Assembly: GCA_963806455.1 (NCBI GenBank)
Contig: CAWDXZ010000003.1
Span: forward strand, 124,001 to 188,000
Length of the DNA: 64,000 bases
Source of the DNA: Bog-756 sp963806455
GTDB lineage: Bacteria; Actinomycetota; Acidimicrobiia; Acidimicrobiales; RAAP-2
Reading direction: 5' to 3'
This document shows, one piece after another, positions 20,209-29,522 of this stretch. Under the pieces are notes generated by a model. The model had not been told where the DNA came from and made no database searches. It worked only from the letters and a program-made list of their open reading frames with translations. Every line of letters begins with the position of its first letter. The first letter of the stretch is position 1. The position numbers and the translations under genes were made by a program.

Positions 20209-21855
20209 GTGGCGCTGGACATCGGGCGCAGGGAACTGGCGAAGGCGGCCACGGCGGCCCGGAAGGCCGGCCGGGCGGTGCCGCAGGTCGTCGTCGTCGG
20301 TGGTGGCCTGTCCGGCCTGGCCATGGGCATGCAGCTGGTGCGGTCCGGCATCCCCGACTTCACCATCGTCGAGCAGGCGGACCGGGTGGGCGGCACCTGG
20401 CGGGACAACACATACCCCGGGAGCGGGTGCGACGTCCCGTCCCATCTCTATTCGTTCTCCTTCGCCCCGAAATCGGACTGGACGCGACGCTTCGCCGAGC
20501 AGCCCGAGATCCTGGCCTACATCGACCGCTGCGTCGATCGCTTCGACCTCGGTCGACACCTCCGCCTCGGCACTTCGGTGCACCGGGCCGCCTTCGACGA
20601 GACCACGGGACGCTGGACCCTGCGGCTCTCCTCCCCTCAGGGTGAGGAGGTGGTCGGGGCCGACGTGGTGATCTTCGCCTGCGGCCAACTCAACCGCCCC
20701 TCCGTCCCCGATCTCGAGGGGCTCGCTGGCTTCGCCGGCCCTTCCTGGCACTCGGCCCGTTGGGACCACGCCCACGACCTGACCGGCCGGCGGGTGGCGG
20801 TCATCGGAAACGGGGCGAGCGCCATCCAGTTCGTTCCCATCGTGGCCGAGCGCGCGGCCGAGCTCACCGTCTTCCAGCGCAGCCCCAACTTCGTCGGCCC
20901 GAAGAAGGACCGCGCCTACCGCCCCCGGACACGGTGGCTCCTCGAGCGTGTCGCCCCGGCTGCCACGGCCTACCGGTGGTGGATCTACTGGAACCTCGAG
21001 CTCCGCTGGCTGTGGTTCCGCAAGGACAGTTGGCCGGGCCGAAAGCTGAGGGACACCTTCGTCAAGGGGATCCGCGCCGGCGTGGTCTCGGACCGGCTGC
21101 CGGGACCCGTGGTCGTCCCGGACTACCCGGTCGGGTGCAAGCGCATCCTCATCTCCAACGACTGGTACCGGACCATCATGCGGCCGAATGTGCACGTCGT
21201 CGACGAGCCCATCGTCCGGGTCGAGGGCGACGCCGTCGTCACGGCCGACGGGCGGAGATATCCGGCCGACGCCCTCATCTTCGCCACCGGCTTCGCCACG
21301 ACCGACTTCCTCTCGCCCATCGACATCACGGGCGTCGGCGGGCGCTCGCTCAGCGACGAATGGGGCCAGGGCGCGCACGCCTATCTGGGCCTGTCGGCAC
21401 CGCCCTTCCCCAACTGCTACTTCCTCTACGGTCCCAACACGAACCTGGGGCACAACTCGATCCTGTTCATGGTGGAGCGCCAGATCAACGTCATCCTCCA
21501 GGCCATGGCCCTCCAGACCCGGCGCGGCACCCCCGGCGGGCTGCCACCGGTGGCGGTGACCGACGACGCCTACCGGCGGGACGACGAGCGGACCCAGCAG
21601 CTGATGGCGAGCACCGCCTGGGTGGCGGGCTGCCGCAGCTGGTACAAGGACGCCACCGGCCGGGTGACCAACAACTGGCCGACATGGACGGTGCGCTACT
21701 GGTACGACACGCTTCGTCTGCGTCCGGACGGGTGGCGCCTGGTCGGTGCCGGGGCGGACCGACGCCCGCCGCCGGCGGTGCCGGAACAGACACCGTCCGA
21801 CCGCAACGGGCATGTCCCGGGCGCCGGTCGCCGGCGCGCACCGGCCACCAATTGA
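20209..21855 (+). CDS. flavin-dependent Baeyer-Villiger-type monooxygenase
   Basis: A 548-residue FAD/NADPH enzyme. The FAD-binding Rossmann motif GGGLSG is at residues 31-36 within VVVVGGGLSGLAMGMQL, and the second dinucleotide site is VAVIGNGASAIQF. Between them, FAGPSWHSARWDH fits the Baeyer-Villiger fingerprint FxGxxxHxxxW(P/D). GGTWRDNTYPGSGCDVPSH is typical of phenylacetone/cyclohexanone-type enzymes. It would convert ketones to esters, or oxidise N/S centres, using O2. GTG start at 20209. Usual family length. Substrate unknown. Confidence 0.9.
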   Translation: MALDIGRRELAKAATAARKAGRAVPQVVVVGGGLSGLAMGMQLVRSGIPDFTIVEQADRVGGTWRDNTYPGSGCDVPSHLYSFSFAPKSDWTRRFAEQPEILAYIDRCVDRFDLGRHLRLGTSVHRAAFDETTGRWTLRLSSPQGEEVVGADVVIFACGQLNRPSVPDLEGLAGFAGPSWHSARWDHAHDLTGRRVAVIGNGASAIQFVPIVAERAAELTVFQRSPNFVGPKKDRAYRPRTRWLLERVAPAATAYRWWIYWNLELRWLWFRKDSWPGRKLRDTFVKGIRAGVVSDRLPGPVVVPDYPVGCKRILISNDWYRTIMRPNVHVVDEPIVRVEGDAVVTADGRRYPADALIFATGFATTDFLSPIDITGVGGRSLSDEWGQGAHAYLGLSAPPFPNCYFLYGPNTNLGHNSILFMVERQINVILQAMALQTRRGTPGGLPPVAVTDDAYRRDDERTQQLMASTAWVAGCRSWYKDATGRVTNNWPTWTVRYWYDTLRLRPDGWRLVGAGADRRPPPAVPEQTPSDRNGHVPGAGRRRAPATN

Positions 21856-21882
21856 CCAGCGGTCTTGCTACCGTTGCCAGCC

Positions 21883-23784
21883 ATGGCTCGTAGCAGCCCA
21901 GGCGGTTCCGAGCCCGCGCCGGCAGACGCCTCGGCGCCGGGACCTCGGCGAAGCCGGACCTACCCGCCCCCCGGCGCGGCCGCCTCGCCCGCGGCCGGGC
22001 CGGTGGGGACAGGGGACGCCAACGCCGCCAACGGGAACACGGGGAACGGGAGCGGGAACCAGGGCAAACACAGCAACGGGACCGGCTCGACCGGCGGCCT
22101 GGCCGCCCTGCAGCCGCCCAGGCGGCGCCACGCCCACTCGGCGGGCCGGGCGCCGGTCAGCACCTTCGACGAGTCGGGGCTCCTGGTCCTGGGCGAGCAG
22201 GTGAAGGCGGCGGGTCGCCGGCCGAAGGGGAGACACCGGAAGGCCAAATGGATCCTCGGCACGCTCGGCGTCGTCATCGTCCTGCTGGTGGGTGGCACCC
22301 TGGGCTACGCCTGGTACCTCAACCATGAGATCCACCGCATCGACGTGCGCGGGCTGACCGACGTCCCGACCAGCGGGGCGGACGCCGGCACCGAGAACAT
22401 CCTCATGGTCGGCTCCACCGACCGCTGCGCCCTGGCCGTGCAGAACGCCGCCTACGGCCTGTGCTCCCAGGGTGTCAACGGGGTCAACAGCGACGTGGTC
22501 ATGATCCTCCACCTGGACCCCTCCCGGCACTCGGTCTCCATCCTGTCGGTCCCCCGTGACCTGTTCGTCCCGAACGCCCGCACCACCGGGGCCAACAAGA
22601 TCGATGCCGCCCTGTACCAGGGGCCGAGCCAGCTGGTGGCGGCCATCAACGAGAACCTGGGCATCCCGATCCAGCACTACGTCGTGCTCAACTTCGACAC
22701 CTTCGCCAACGTGGTCAACGACCTCGGCGGCGTCAAGATGTACTTCCCCATGCCGGTCTTCGACGCCTATTCGGGCCTCCAGCAGCTGACCCCGGGCTGC
22801 GTCTCCCTCGACGGCTTCCACGCCCTCCAGGTGGTCAGGGCCCGCCACCTGCAGTACAAGGGGCCCGGCGTGACGACCAACCTGCCCCAGTACTGGCCCT
22901 CGGAGAACCTGAGCGACCTGGCCCGCATCCGCCGCGACCACGAGTTCCTGCGGGTGTTGGCCACCGCCGTGTCCAAGCAGGGGCTGGGCAATCCCATCAC
23001 CGACGAGCAGCTGGTGAGCGGGGTGGCTCCCCAGCTCGAAGTCGACCGGCAGTTCTCCAGCTCGGACATGATCAGCCTGGTGCTCAACTTCCATTCGGTC
23101 AACGTGAACTCCGCTCCCCAGCTGACGCTGCCGGTCCAGGTCGACCAGTTCGGGTCGTACCTCTACAAGGGCGGGGCCTACGGCGACATCGAGTTCCCGT
23201 CGATCACCCAGGACCAGCAGGTCATCGACCGGTTCCTCGACATCGGCCCCAACACCGACACCATGACGGGCCAGAAGCTCCCCGCCCCGTCCGCCGTGTC
23301 GGTTTCGGTACTCAACGGCACCGGCGCCTACAACCAGGCCACCGACACCTCGACCGCCCTCGGGGCCCTCGGGTTCAACATGGTCGGGGCGGGCGACACC
23401 CCGTCGGTCGGCACCGAGTCGGAGACGGTCGTGTACTACGCCACCAAGACCCCGGCCGCCGAGGCCGCGGCCGAAACCGTGGCCCACGCGCTGTCGGGGG
23501 CGGTCATCACCGCCCTCGGGCCCACCGCCGACGGCGCCGAGGTGACCGTGGTGACCGGCTCGCAGTTCGCCGTGAACCCCCCGCCGGCGACGGCCTCGAC
23601 CGCCCCGGGCGGCGCCCCCACCGGCTCCAGCCCTCCGGCGTCGACCACACCTGCCGGCCCCTCGCCCACCACGACGGCGGCGACCGGCACCAACGCCGCC
23701 TTCGAGCCTCCGACCGCGGCGGTCACACCCCTCCAACCGTGGGACCCGAGGTCGTGCACCCCGTCGGGGGGCCCGGGGACCTGA
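21883..23784 (+). CDS. LytR-CpsA-Psr (LCP) family cell-wall ligase with LytR_C domain
   Basis: A 633-residue membrane-anchored enzyme that transfers undecaprenyl-linked glycopolymers to peptidoglycan. A long Gly/Asn/Pro-rich cytoplasmic N-terminus (about 120 residues) precedes one TM helix (ILGTLGVVIVLLVGGTLGYA). The LCP domain then shows NILMVGSTDR, LSVPRDLFVP (the conserved Arg site), ANKIDAALYQG, IQHYVVLNFDTFANVVNDLG and LQVVRARHLQY. The LytR_C domain starts at VSVSVLNGTGAYNQ, and a Thr/Pro-rich tail ends the protein. ATG at 21883, 27 bp after the monooxygenase stop. Confidence 0.9.
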   Translation: MARSSPGGSEPAPADASAPGPRRSRTYPPPGAAASPAAGPVGTGDANAANGNTGNGSGNQGKHSNGTGSTGGLAALQPPRRRHAHSAGRAPVSTFDESGLLVLGEQVKAAGRRPKGRHRKAKWILGTLGVVIVLLVGGTLGYAWYLNHEIHRIDVRGLTDVPTSGADAGTENILMVGSTDRCALAVQNAAYGLCSQGVNGVNSDVVMILHLDPSRHSVSILSVPRDLFVPNARTTGANKIDAALYQGPSQLVAAINENLGIPIQHYVVLNFDTFANVVNDLGGVKMYFPMPVFDAYSGLQQLTPGCVSLDGFHALQVVRARHLQYKGPGVTTNLPQYWPSENLSDLARIRRDHEFLRVLATAVSKQGLGNPITDEQLVSGVAPQLEVDRQFSSSDMISLVLNFHSVNVNSAPQLTLPVQVDQFGSYLYKGGAYGDIEFPSITQDQQVIDRFLDIGPNTDTMTGQKLPAPSAVSVSVLNGTGAYNQATDTSTALGALGFNMVGAGDTPSVGTESETVVYYATKTPAAEAAAETVAHALSGAVITALGPTADGAEVTVVTGSQFAVNPPPATASTAPGGAPTGSSPPASTTPAGPSPTTTAATGTNAAFEPPTAAVTPLQPWDPRSCTPSGGPGT

Positions 23785-23830
23785 CACCGGCGCCCTCGGC
23801 TGACGACATCCCTGGTCATCGACCAATCGG

Positions 23831-23892
23831 AACGGAACGGTTGCGTTCTGCACATTGAATCTGTACAGTGCAGTGAACGGAACGGTTCCGTT
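23831..23892 (+). promoter_or_regulatory. double TetR-type operator with intervening promoter
   Basis: A perfect 17-bp palindrome AACGGAACGGTTCCGTT (centre G) lies at 23876-23892, and a one-mismatch copy AACGGAACGGTTGCGTT at 23831-23847; the centres are 45 bp apart. Between them a plausible promoter reads TTGCGT (23841-23846), 16 bp, TACAGT (23863-23868). The inter-operator DNA also has CTGCAC...GTGCAG and CTGTACAG dyads. The arrangement suggests autoregulation by the TetR gene that starts at 23932. Confidence 0.72.
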
Positions 23893-23931
23893 TTTGGATC
23901 CGGGGGCCACGCCCCGGTCGGAAAGTCGATC

Positions 23932-24546
23932 ATGGGCACTGCACTGGACGACGAGAGCGCCACCCGGGCCAAGCGCCCGACCGGGCCGAGGGCTGAGGCC
24001 CGCGAGCAGGCCATCCTCGACGCCGCCCTAGAGCTGCTCATGGAGGTGGGCTACGACCGGTTCAGCATGGATGCCCTGGCCGAACGGGCCAAGGCCGGCA
24101 AGGCCACCATCTACCGGCACTGGTCGGGGAAGGCGCAGATCGTCGTCGAAGCCGTCCGGCGGCTCAAGATGGGCGTCTTGGCCGAACCGGTGGACACCGG
24201 CTCGCTGCGGGGCGACCTCCTCGGCGAGCTCACCCAGATGTGCACCTCGATGACGACCGAGGATGCCGCCATCGTGGCCGGGGTGATGTCCGCCATGCGG
24301 TCCGATGCCGAGCTCGCCCACCTGGTGCGCACCCAGATCATCGAAAGCAAGCGGGGGAAATTCCAGGGGATCGTCCAACGCGCCGTACGCCGGGGGGAGC
24401 TGCCCGAGGGCAGCACCGCGGACCTCGTGGATGAAGTGATGCCCGCCATGCTCATGAACCGGCTGGTCATCCAAGGCGAGCCGCTCGACGAGGCGTTCTG
24501 CGTCCACATGGTGGACGACATCGTCCTGCCCCTGATTCACCGCTAG
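23932..24546 (+). CDS. TetR-family regulator of adjacent efflux gene
   Basis: A 204-residue TetR protein. The HTH is REQAILDAALELLMEVGYDRFSMDALAERAKAGKATIYRHW, with a strong AGKATIYRHW recognition helix. The ligand domain resembles TetR_C members acting on efflux pumps (DAAIVAGVMSAMRSDAEL). It lies 58 bp upstream of a DHA2 exporter on the same strand and immediately downstream of the double operator, so it most likely represses both genes. Inducer unknown. Confidence 0.88.
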   Translation: MGTALDDESATRAKRPTGPRAEAREQAILDAALELLMEVGYDRFSMDALAERAKAGKATIYRHWSGKAQIVVEAVRRLKMGVLAEPVDTGSLRGDLLGELTQMCTSMTTEDAAIVAGVMSAMRSDAELAHLVRTQIIESKRGKFQGIVQRAVRRGELPEGSTADLVDEVMPAMLMNRLVIQGEPLDEAFCVHMVDDIVLPLIHR

Positions 24547-24604
24547 TACCCGAACCCCCTCACCGCTGCCAGAACCCCTCCCCCCGATCTACCGAGGAGC
24601 CTCC

Positions 24605-26152
24605 ATGGCCACTGTCACCGACTTCAATCCGTCCACTCCCGCTCCCACTGGGGCCGAGGGGCCCGATCCCCGGCGCTGGCTGGCCCTGGCCGTGATCGCC
24701 GTCGCCCAGCTGATGGTGGTGCTCGACGCCTCCATCGTGACCATCGCCCTACCCTCGGCCCAACGCGCCCTGCACATCTCGACGGCCAACCGGCAGTGGA
24801 TGGTGACGGCCTACACCCTGTCGTTCGGCAGCCTGCTGCTGCTCGGGGGCCGCATCGCCGACTACGTCGGGCGCAAGCGCATCTTCGTCGTCGGGCTGCT
24901 GGGCTTCGCCGGGGCCTCCGCCCTCGGTGGGGTGGCGATCAACGCTCCGATGCTCTTCGGGGCGCGGGCCCTGCAGGGCGCCTTCGGGGCGCTCCTGGCG
25001 CCCGCCGCGCTGTCGCTCATCACCGTGACCTTCACCGAGGTGAGGGAACGGGCCACCGCCTTCGGCGTCTACGGAGCCATCGCCGGAGGGGGCGCCGCCA
25101 TCGGCCTCATCCTCGGTGGCGTCCTCACCGAGTTCGCCTCCTGGCGCTGGTGCCTGCTGGTCAACGTCCCCATCGCCGGTCTGACGGCCGCGGCCGCCGT
25201 GCCCGTGGTCCGCGAGAGCCGGGCTCACGGCAACACCAGCTATGACATCCCCGGGACGGTGAGCGTGACCGCCGGCCTGGTGGCCCTGGTCTATGGCTTC
25301 ACCCGCGCCGCCCAGGACGGCTGGGCCTCGGGCCCGACGGTCGTCTGCCTGGCCCTGGCCGCCGTGTTCCTGGCCGCCTTCATCGCCATCGAGCTGCGCA
25401 CCGCGCACCCCCTGCTGCCCATGCGGGTCATCCTCGACCGGAACCGGGGCGGTTCGTACCTCAGCTCCTTCATGGTCGGGGCCGGCCTCCTCGGGATGTT
25501 CCTGTTCCTCACCTACTACTTCCAGGGCACCCTCGGGTACACCGCCCTCAAGTCCGGCTTCGCCTTCCTGCCCTTCTCGGTGGGGATCATCGTGGCCGCC
25601 ACGGCGGCGAGCCGCCTGCTCCCCCGCACCGGGCCACGCCCGTTGATGACGGGCGGGTTCGCCGCTGCCGCCCTCGGCATGGTGTGGTTGAGCCGGATCG
25701 GGCCGCATTCCGCCTATGTGGTGCACGTGCTGCCCGCCGAGCTGCTCATCAGTCTCGGCATGGGCCTGGCCTTCGTCCCCATGAGCAGCACCGCCCTGCT
25801 CGGCGTGGGCCAGCACGATGCCGGGGTGGCCAGCGCCCTGGTGAACACCACCCAGCAGGTGGGCGGGTCGCTCGGCACGGCGTTGCTCAACACCGTGGCG
25901 GCCTCGGCCACCGCCACCTACCTGGTCACCCGCATCCACACACCGGCCAACGTGCACGCCGCCACGGTGCACGGCTACACCGTCGGCTTCCTGGTCGGTG
26001 CGGTGTGCCTGACCGTCTCGGCCCTGTCGGCCGCCCTGTTGGTCAAGGCCACCCGGGCCGACATCTCGGCCCTGGCCGCCGAGGCGACACTCGAGGCGGA
26101 GGCGGCCGAGCCCGGAACCGAGCCCGAGGTGCTCGAGAGCGTCACGGCGTGA
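24605..26152 (+). CDS. DHA2-family drug efflux MFS transporter
   Basis: A 515-residue, 14-TM proton antiporter. LDASIVTIALPSAQRAL is the TM1 motif, GGRIADYVGRKRIF is motif A, and GGGAAIGLILGGVLTEFASWRWC is motif C followed by the WRW element of DHA2 proteins. The start ATG at 24605 has CGAGGAGCC upstream. It follows the TetR gene and is probably part of the same operon. It likely exports toxic compounds or antibiotics. Confidence 0.92.
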   Translation: MATVTDFNPSTPAPTGAEGPDPRRWLALAVIAVAQLMVVLDASIVTIALPSAQRALHISTANRQWMVTAYTLSFGSLLLLGGRIADYVGRKRIFVVGLLGFAGASALGGVAINAPMLFGARALQGAFGALLAPAALSLITVTFTEVRERATAFGVYGAIAGGGAAIGLILGGVLTEFASWRWCLLVNVPIAGLTAAAAVPVVRESRAHGNTSYDIPGTVSVTAGLVALVYGFTRAAQDGWASGPTVVCLALAAVFLAAFIAIELRTAHPLLPMRVILDRNRGGSYLSSFMVGAGLLGMFLFLTYYFQGTLGYTALKSGFAFLPFSVGIIVAATAASRLLPRTGPRPLMTGGFAAAALGMVWLSRIGPHSAYVVHVLPAELLISLGMGLAFVPMSSTALLGVGQHDAGVASALVNTTQQVGGSLGTALLNTVAASATATYLVTRIHTPANVHAATVHGYTVGFLVGAVCLTVSALSAALLVKATRADISALAAEATLEAEAAEPGTEPEVLESVTA

Positions 26153-26212
26153 CTCGGCCAGAGGCGCGAGTCGGTGGGCCGGGAGCCGGTGTTCCGGCGC
26201 CCGGGGGTGTGG

Positions 26213-27175
26213 TCAGGACCCGATGTGGTCCGCCGGGATGGTGCCCAACCGGCCTGCCTGGTAGTCCTCGAAGGCCTGGGCCACCTCCTCTTTGGTGTTC
26301 ATGACGAAGGGGCCGTAGGCGAAGACCGGCTCGCCGATGGGCCTCCCGCCGAGCACCAGGACGTCCAGTCTCGGGGTCCGCGAGTCCTGCCCGGACCGGG
26401 CTGCCACCGTCAGCGAGTCACCGTCTCCGAACACGGCCAGCTGCCCGGTCTGAACCGGCTGGCCGGTGGGGCCGACGGTGCCGTCGCCGCCCAGGACGTA
26501 GACGAGGGCGTTGAACTCCCGCGGCCAGGGGATCTCCACACGGGCGCCGGGCGAGACGGTGGCGTGCACCATGGCCATGGGGGAATGGGTCGAACCCGGG
26601 CCGGCATGACCGCCCACGTCGCCGGCGATCACCCGGAGGAGGGCCCCCCCGTCGGGCGACGACAGGAGCACCACGCTCGACCGCCCGATGTCCTGGTAAC
26701 GAGGGGGGATCATCTTGTCGCCCCGGGCCAGGTTCACCCACAGCTGGATGCCGTGGAACAACCCACCGCTCGCCACCAGCTCCTCGGGCGGGGCCTCGAT
26801 GTGGAGGATGCCGCCGCCGGCGGTCATCCACTGGGTGTCACCGTTGGTGATCAGGCCGCCACCCCCGATCGAGTCCTGGTGCCGGAAGGTGCCGTCGATC
26901 ATGTAGGTGACGGTCTCGAACCCGCGGTGGGGGTGCCAGGGGGTGCCCTTGGGCTCGCCCGGTGCGTACTCCACCTCACCCATCTGGTCCATGTGGATGA
27001 AGGGGTCGAGGTGGCGCCGGTCGACCCCGGCGAAGGCGCGACGCACCGGGAACCCCTCCCCCTCGAACCCGGACGGCGCCGTGGTCACCGAGATCACCGG
27101 CCGTCCCACCGCCTGCGCCGAGGCGGGCGCCACCTTGGGCAGCGCCAACACATCGTCCACCGTCACTGCCGGCAT
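26213..27175 (-). CDS. pirin family protein
   Basis: A 320-residue bicupin. The metal-site motif HPHRGFETVTYMIDG and the later GGGILHIEAPPEE supply the conserved His/His/Glu residues of pirins; the opening FAGVDRRHLDPFIHMDQMGEV is also diagnostic. Bacterial pirins may act as quercetinase-like dioxygenases or bind metabolic enzymes. A 14-bp palindrome (27250-27263) lies 75 bp upstream of its start and may be a regulator site. Confidence 0.92.
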   Translation of the reverse strand: MPAVTVDDVLALPKVAPASAQAVGRPVISVTTAPSGFEGEGFPVRRAFAGVDRRHLDPFIHMDQMGEVEYAPGEPKGTPWHPHRGFETVTYMIDGTFRHQDSIGGGGLITNGDTQWMTAGGGILHIEAPPEELVASGGLFHGIQLWVNLARGDKMIPPRYQDIGRSSVVLLSSPDGGALLRVIAGDVGGHAGPGSTHSPMAMVHATVSPGARVEIPWPREFNALVYVLGGDGTVGPTGQPVQTGQLAVFGDGDSLTVAARSGQDSRTPRLDVLVLGGRPIGEPVFAYGPFVMNTKEEVAQAFEDYQAGRLGTIPADHIGS

Positions 27176-27249
27176 GGCATCCTCCCGTGTCTGTCAGGAC
27201 CCGCTTCGCCATCGTGACGCCGCGGCTCACGCCTGTCCATACAACAGTA

Positions 27250-27263
27250 GTTGCGTCCGCAAC
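27250..27263. promoter_or_regulatory. palindromic operator candidate upstream of pirin gene
   Basis: GTTGCG-TC-CGCAAC is a perfect 6+6 inverted repeat in the 263 bp between the divergent pirin and RodZ-like genes. The same gap holds a GTTCA-G-TGAAC dyad (27336-27346) and TTGCCC-CA-GGGCAA (27355-27368). The first is best placed to control pirin expression; no regulator is identified. Confidence 0.45.
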
Positions 27264-27438
27264 ATTCCTGTCCGGCGATCACCGGCGCCCAGGCCCCACG
27301 GGCGGCTCAACCGGGGTCCGCATTGTGACGAGATAGTTCAGTGAACAAGTACGCTTGCCCCAGGGCAAAGTCAGGAGACAGCAGGTGATCCGGCAACGCG
27401 GCGGAACCACACGCCGGCGTGACGACCAAGAGGAGACG

Positions 27439-28467
27439 ATGTCCTCCGCCGAGGAGATCGGGCGACTGCTAAGGGACGCCAGGGAGGAGCGCGGCCTCGA
27501 TCTCTTGGCTGTGCACGACCGCCTGAGCCGCCCCATCACCCAGCTCGAGGCCCTCGAGCGCGGTGACCTGGCCCGGCTCCCCGACCAGGCCCTGGCTCTC
27601 TCCACACTCCGCCGCTACGCCGTCTTCCTGGGTCTCGACGGGGATGCCCTGGCCCTCCGGATGATCGACGCCTGGTCGACCCAGGCCCCCACCGGCTCAC
27701 CTCCCGGTGCGCCCTCGGGCGAGGCCACCGCCGCCCTGACCAACGTGGTGGCGGCGGTCACCGCCGGCCCCGACCACCTCCGGGCCTTCACCCAGACCGG
27801 GCAGGTCCCAAAAGTCGGGGCCGGGTCCACCGCCGCGTCCGGCGGGTACGGGTTCGGCATGACCCCCGGGCCCCCGACCGGCACCTTCCCCGTGGTGCCC
27901 CACCAGGAGATCCAAGACAGCAAACGAGCGGTGGCCCGGGCCCGCAGGCGGCTGCGGGCCCCGACCGCGCTCAAGGTGATCACCTGGGTGGCCGCCGTGC
28001 TGGTGCTGGCGGTGGTGGCCGGGTTCGGTATCTACCAGTGGCGACCACAGTGGCTGGCCCAGTCCCATATCCTCCGGGTCACCCAGCCCGGTGCCCGCAC
28101 CACCGGGGCCCCGCACCCGGCCGCCGCCCCCTCGGGAGGCACCGTCCACCGGGCCACCGGGGTGGCGGTGACGTCCACCACCGGCACCAGCACGACCTAT
28201 GCCGTCAGCGCCACCCACTTCACCGTGGCGCTGGCCACCTCCGCTCCCTGCTGGGTGCAGATCATCAGCTCGACCTCACCCACCCCCCTGCTGGAGGGGG
28301 TCCAACCGGGCGGGAAGCGTCTGAGCTTCCCGTCCAAGGGCACGATGACGGTGGAGGTGGGCTCCTCGGCGGTGGTCGTCGGCGTGTTCATCAACGGCAA
28401 GAGCGCCTACCTGAACGCCCCCCAGGTCACACCGTTCACCTACGTCTTCGCCCCCGCTCCGGGCTGA
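27439..28467 (+). CDS. RodZ-like membrane protein with N-terminal HTH
   Basis: A 342-residue protein with RodZ architecture. The cytoplasmic HTH_25 domain is EEIGRLLRDAREERGLDLLAVHDRLS, then ITQLEALERGDLARLP and LRRYAVFLGLD. It continues with a long linker, one TM helix (ALKVITWVAAVLVLAVVAGFGIY) and an extracytoplasmic DUF4115-type beta domain (APCWVQIISSTSPTPLLEGV). RodZ links the cytoskeleton to cell-wall synthesis; actinobacterial homologues are less understood. The ATG at 27439 is preceded by AGGAGACG. Confidence 0.82.
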   Translation: MSSAEEIGRLLRDAREERGLDLLAVHDRLSRPITQLEALERGDLARLPDQALALSTLRRYAVFLGLDGDALALRMIDAWSTQAPTGSPPGAPSGEATAALTNVVAAVTAGPDHLRAFTQTGQVPKVGAGSTAASGGYGFGMTPGPPTGTFPVVPHQEIQDSKRAVARARRRLRAPTALKVITWVAAVLVLAVVAGFGIYQWRPQWLAQSHILRVTQPGARTTGAPHPAAAPSGGTVHRATGVAVTSTTGTSTTYAVSATHFTVALATSAPCWVQIISSTSPTPLLEGVQPGGKRLSFPSKGTMTVEVGSSAVVVGVFINGKSAYLNAPQVTPFTYVFAPAPG

Positions 28468-28515
28468 GTCCAGACCACCCGGACCCGCCACCCCGGGCCG
28501 GGACGCGGTGACGGT

Positions 28516-29442
28516 TCAGCGGTGGTCGAGGGATTCGACGACCGGCACGGACCCGGCGCCCTGGGTCGACCCGGCGGCCCGTCCGGCGCCGCGTCCAGCT
28601 GGGCGTCGTAGCGTAGGCCCTTGCGCTCCTCGAACCGGACCCCACTGGACGAACACCGGGATGAGGGCCAAGAAGGTGAAGAGCTCGGCCCCGATCCACA
28701 GCAGCGAGCCACCCGCATGGGTACTGGACAGGGTTACATGGAGGCGGCCGGGCGGTCGCTGCTCAAGAGGGCGAGTCCGAGGAAGGACTCGATGGGGATA
28801 CCCACCGTGGGGTTGGCGATCCGCAGCCCATGGCTCATCTGCCAGTGGGGGATCGGGTCCAACCCCACGATGGGCCACCAGAACAAGGTCGAGGCGAAGA
28901 GGAAGCCCAGGTTGATGAGGTCCATCAGCCACATGTGGTCCATGGCGAAGCCCAAGGCGAAGGTCAGGAAGAAGGCGATCATCGAGAAGTAGTAGAGGAC
29001 CCACACCGGAAGGGGGTGGGTGAGCACCCGGAAGGGGCGGGAGTTGAGGATGCCGAGCAGACGTACCTTGCCGGCCCGGCTCGACGTCTGCAGCGCCAGG
29101 GTCATCGGTGCTCCCTATGGCCAGCAGCGGAGGGGCGACCACCATGAGCAGCAGGTGCTGGACCACGTGGGCCTGGAAGTAGTCGGCGGTGAAGGCGGCG
29201 ACGGGCGACTGGAGGGCCACGTCGACGGCCACCAGCCCGGCCAGGAAGGAGGCCGTCCGCTTCCGGCTCCAGTGCCGGCCCCGGGGCGATAGGCCGGCCT
29301 GCGCCCGCAAGTACCACACGGCGGCGGCGATCACCGCCACCAGCACGACGGCGCCGAACGGGGCGAACGCCCACTGGGTCACCGCGTTGTGGATGTTGAA
29401 CCCCAGCCGTCCCACGCCGTGCATCCCAGGCATCTCCGGCAC
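28516..29442 (-). pseudogene. ctaG: CtaG/caa3-type cytochrome oxidase assembly factor, frameshifted
   Basis: The frame opens with a good CtaG N-terminus and reaches QHLLLMVVAPPLLAIG. At 29113-29115 a CCC run shifts the frame: removing one base restores GAPMTLALQTSS and about 120 CtaG residues (LTHPLPVWVLYYFS, FFWPIVGLDPIPH) in the next frame. Near 28735 that frame hits TAA; adding one base restores MYTLSSTHAGGSLLWIG. A run of four C at 28642-28645 shifts it again, and removing one base gives QWVRFEERKGLRYDAQLD. The C-terminus is unclear. So it needs three single-base corrections. It is either a recent pseudogene or, more likely, sequence error. Intact CtaG inserts copper into haem-copper oxidase. 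Confidence 0.82.
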
Positions 29443-29522
29443 GGCCGCGGGCTACCAAGCGCACCGACGTGCCCCCATTCGGGAAGTGGTCGCCGGTCCC
29501 CGAGCCGGGTGGGAGACGGGCG

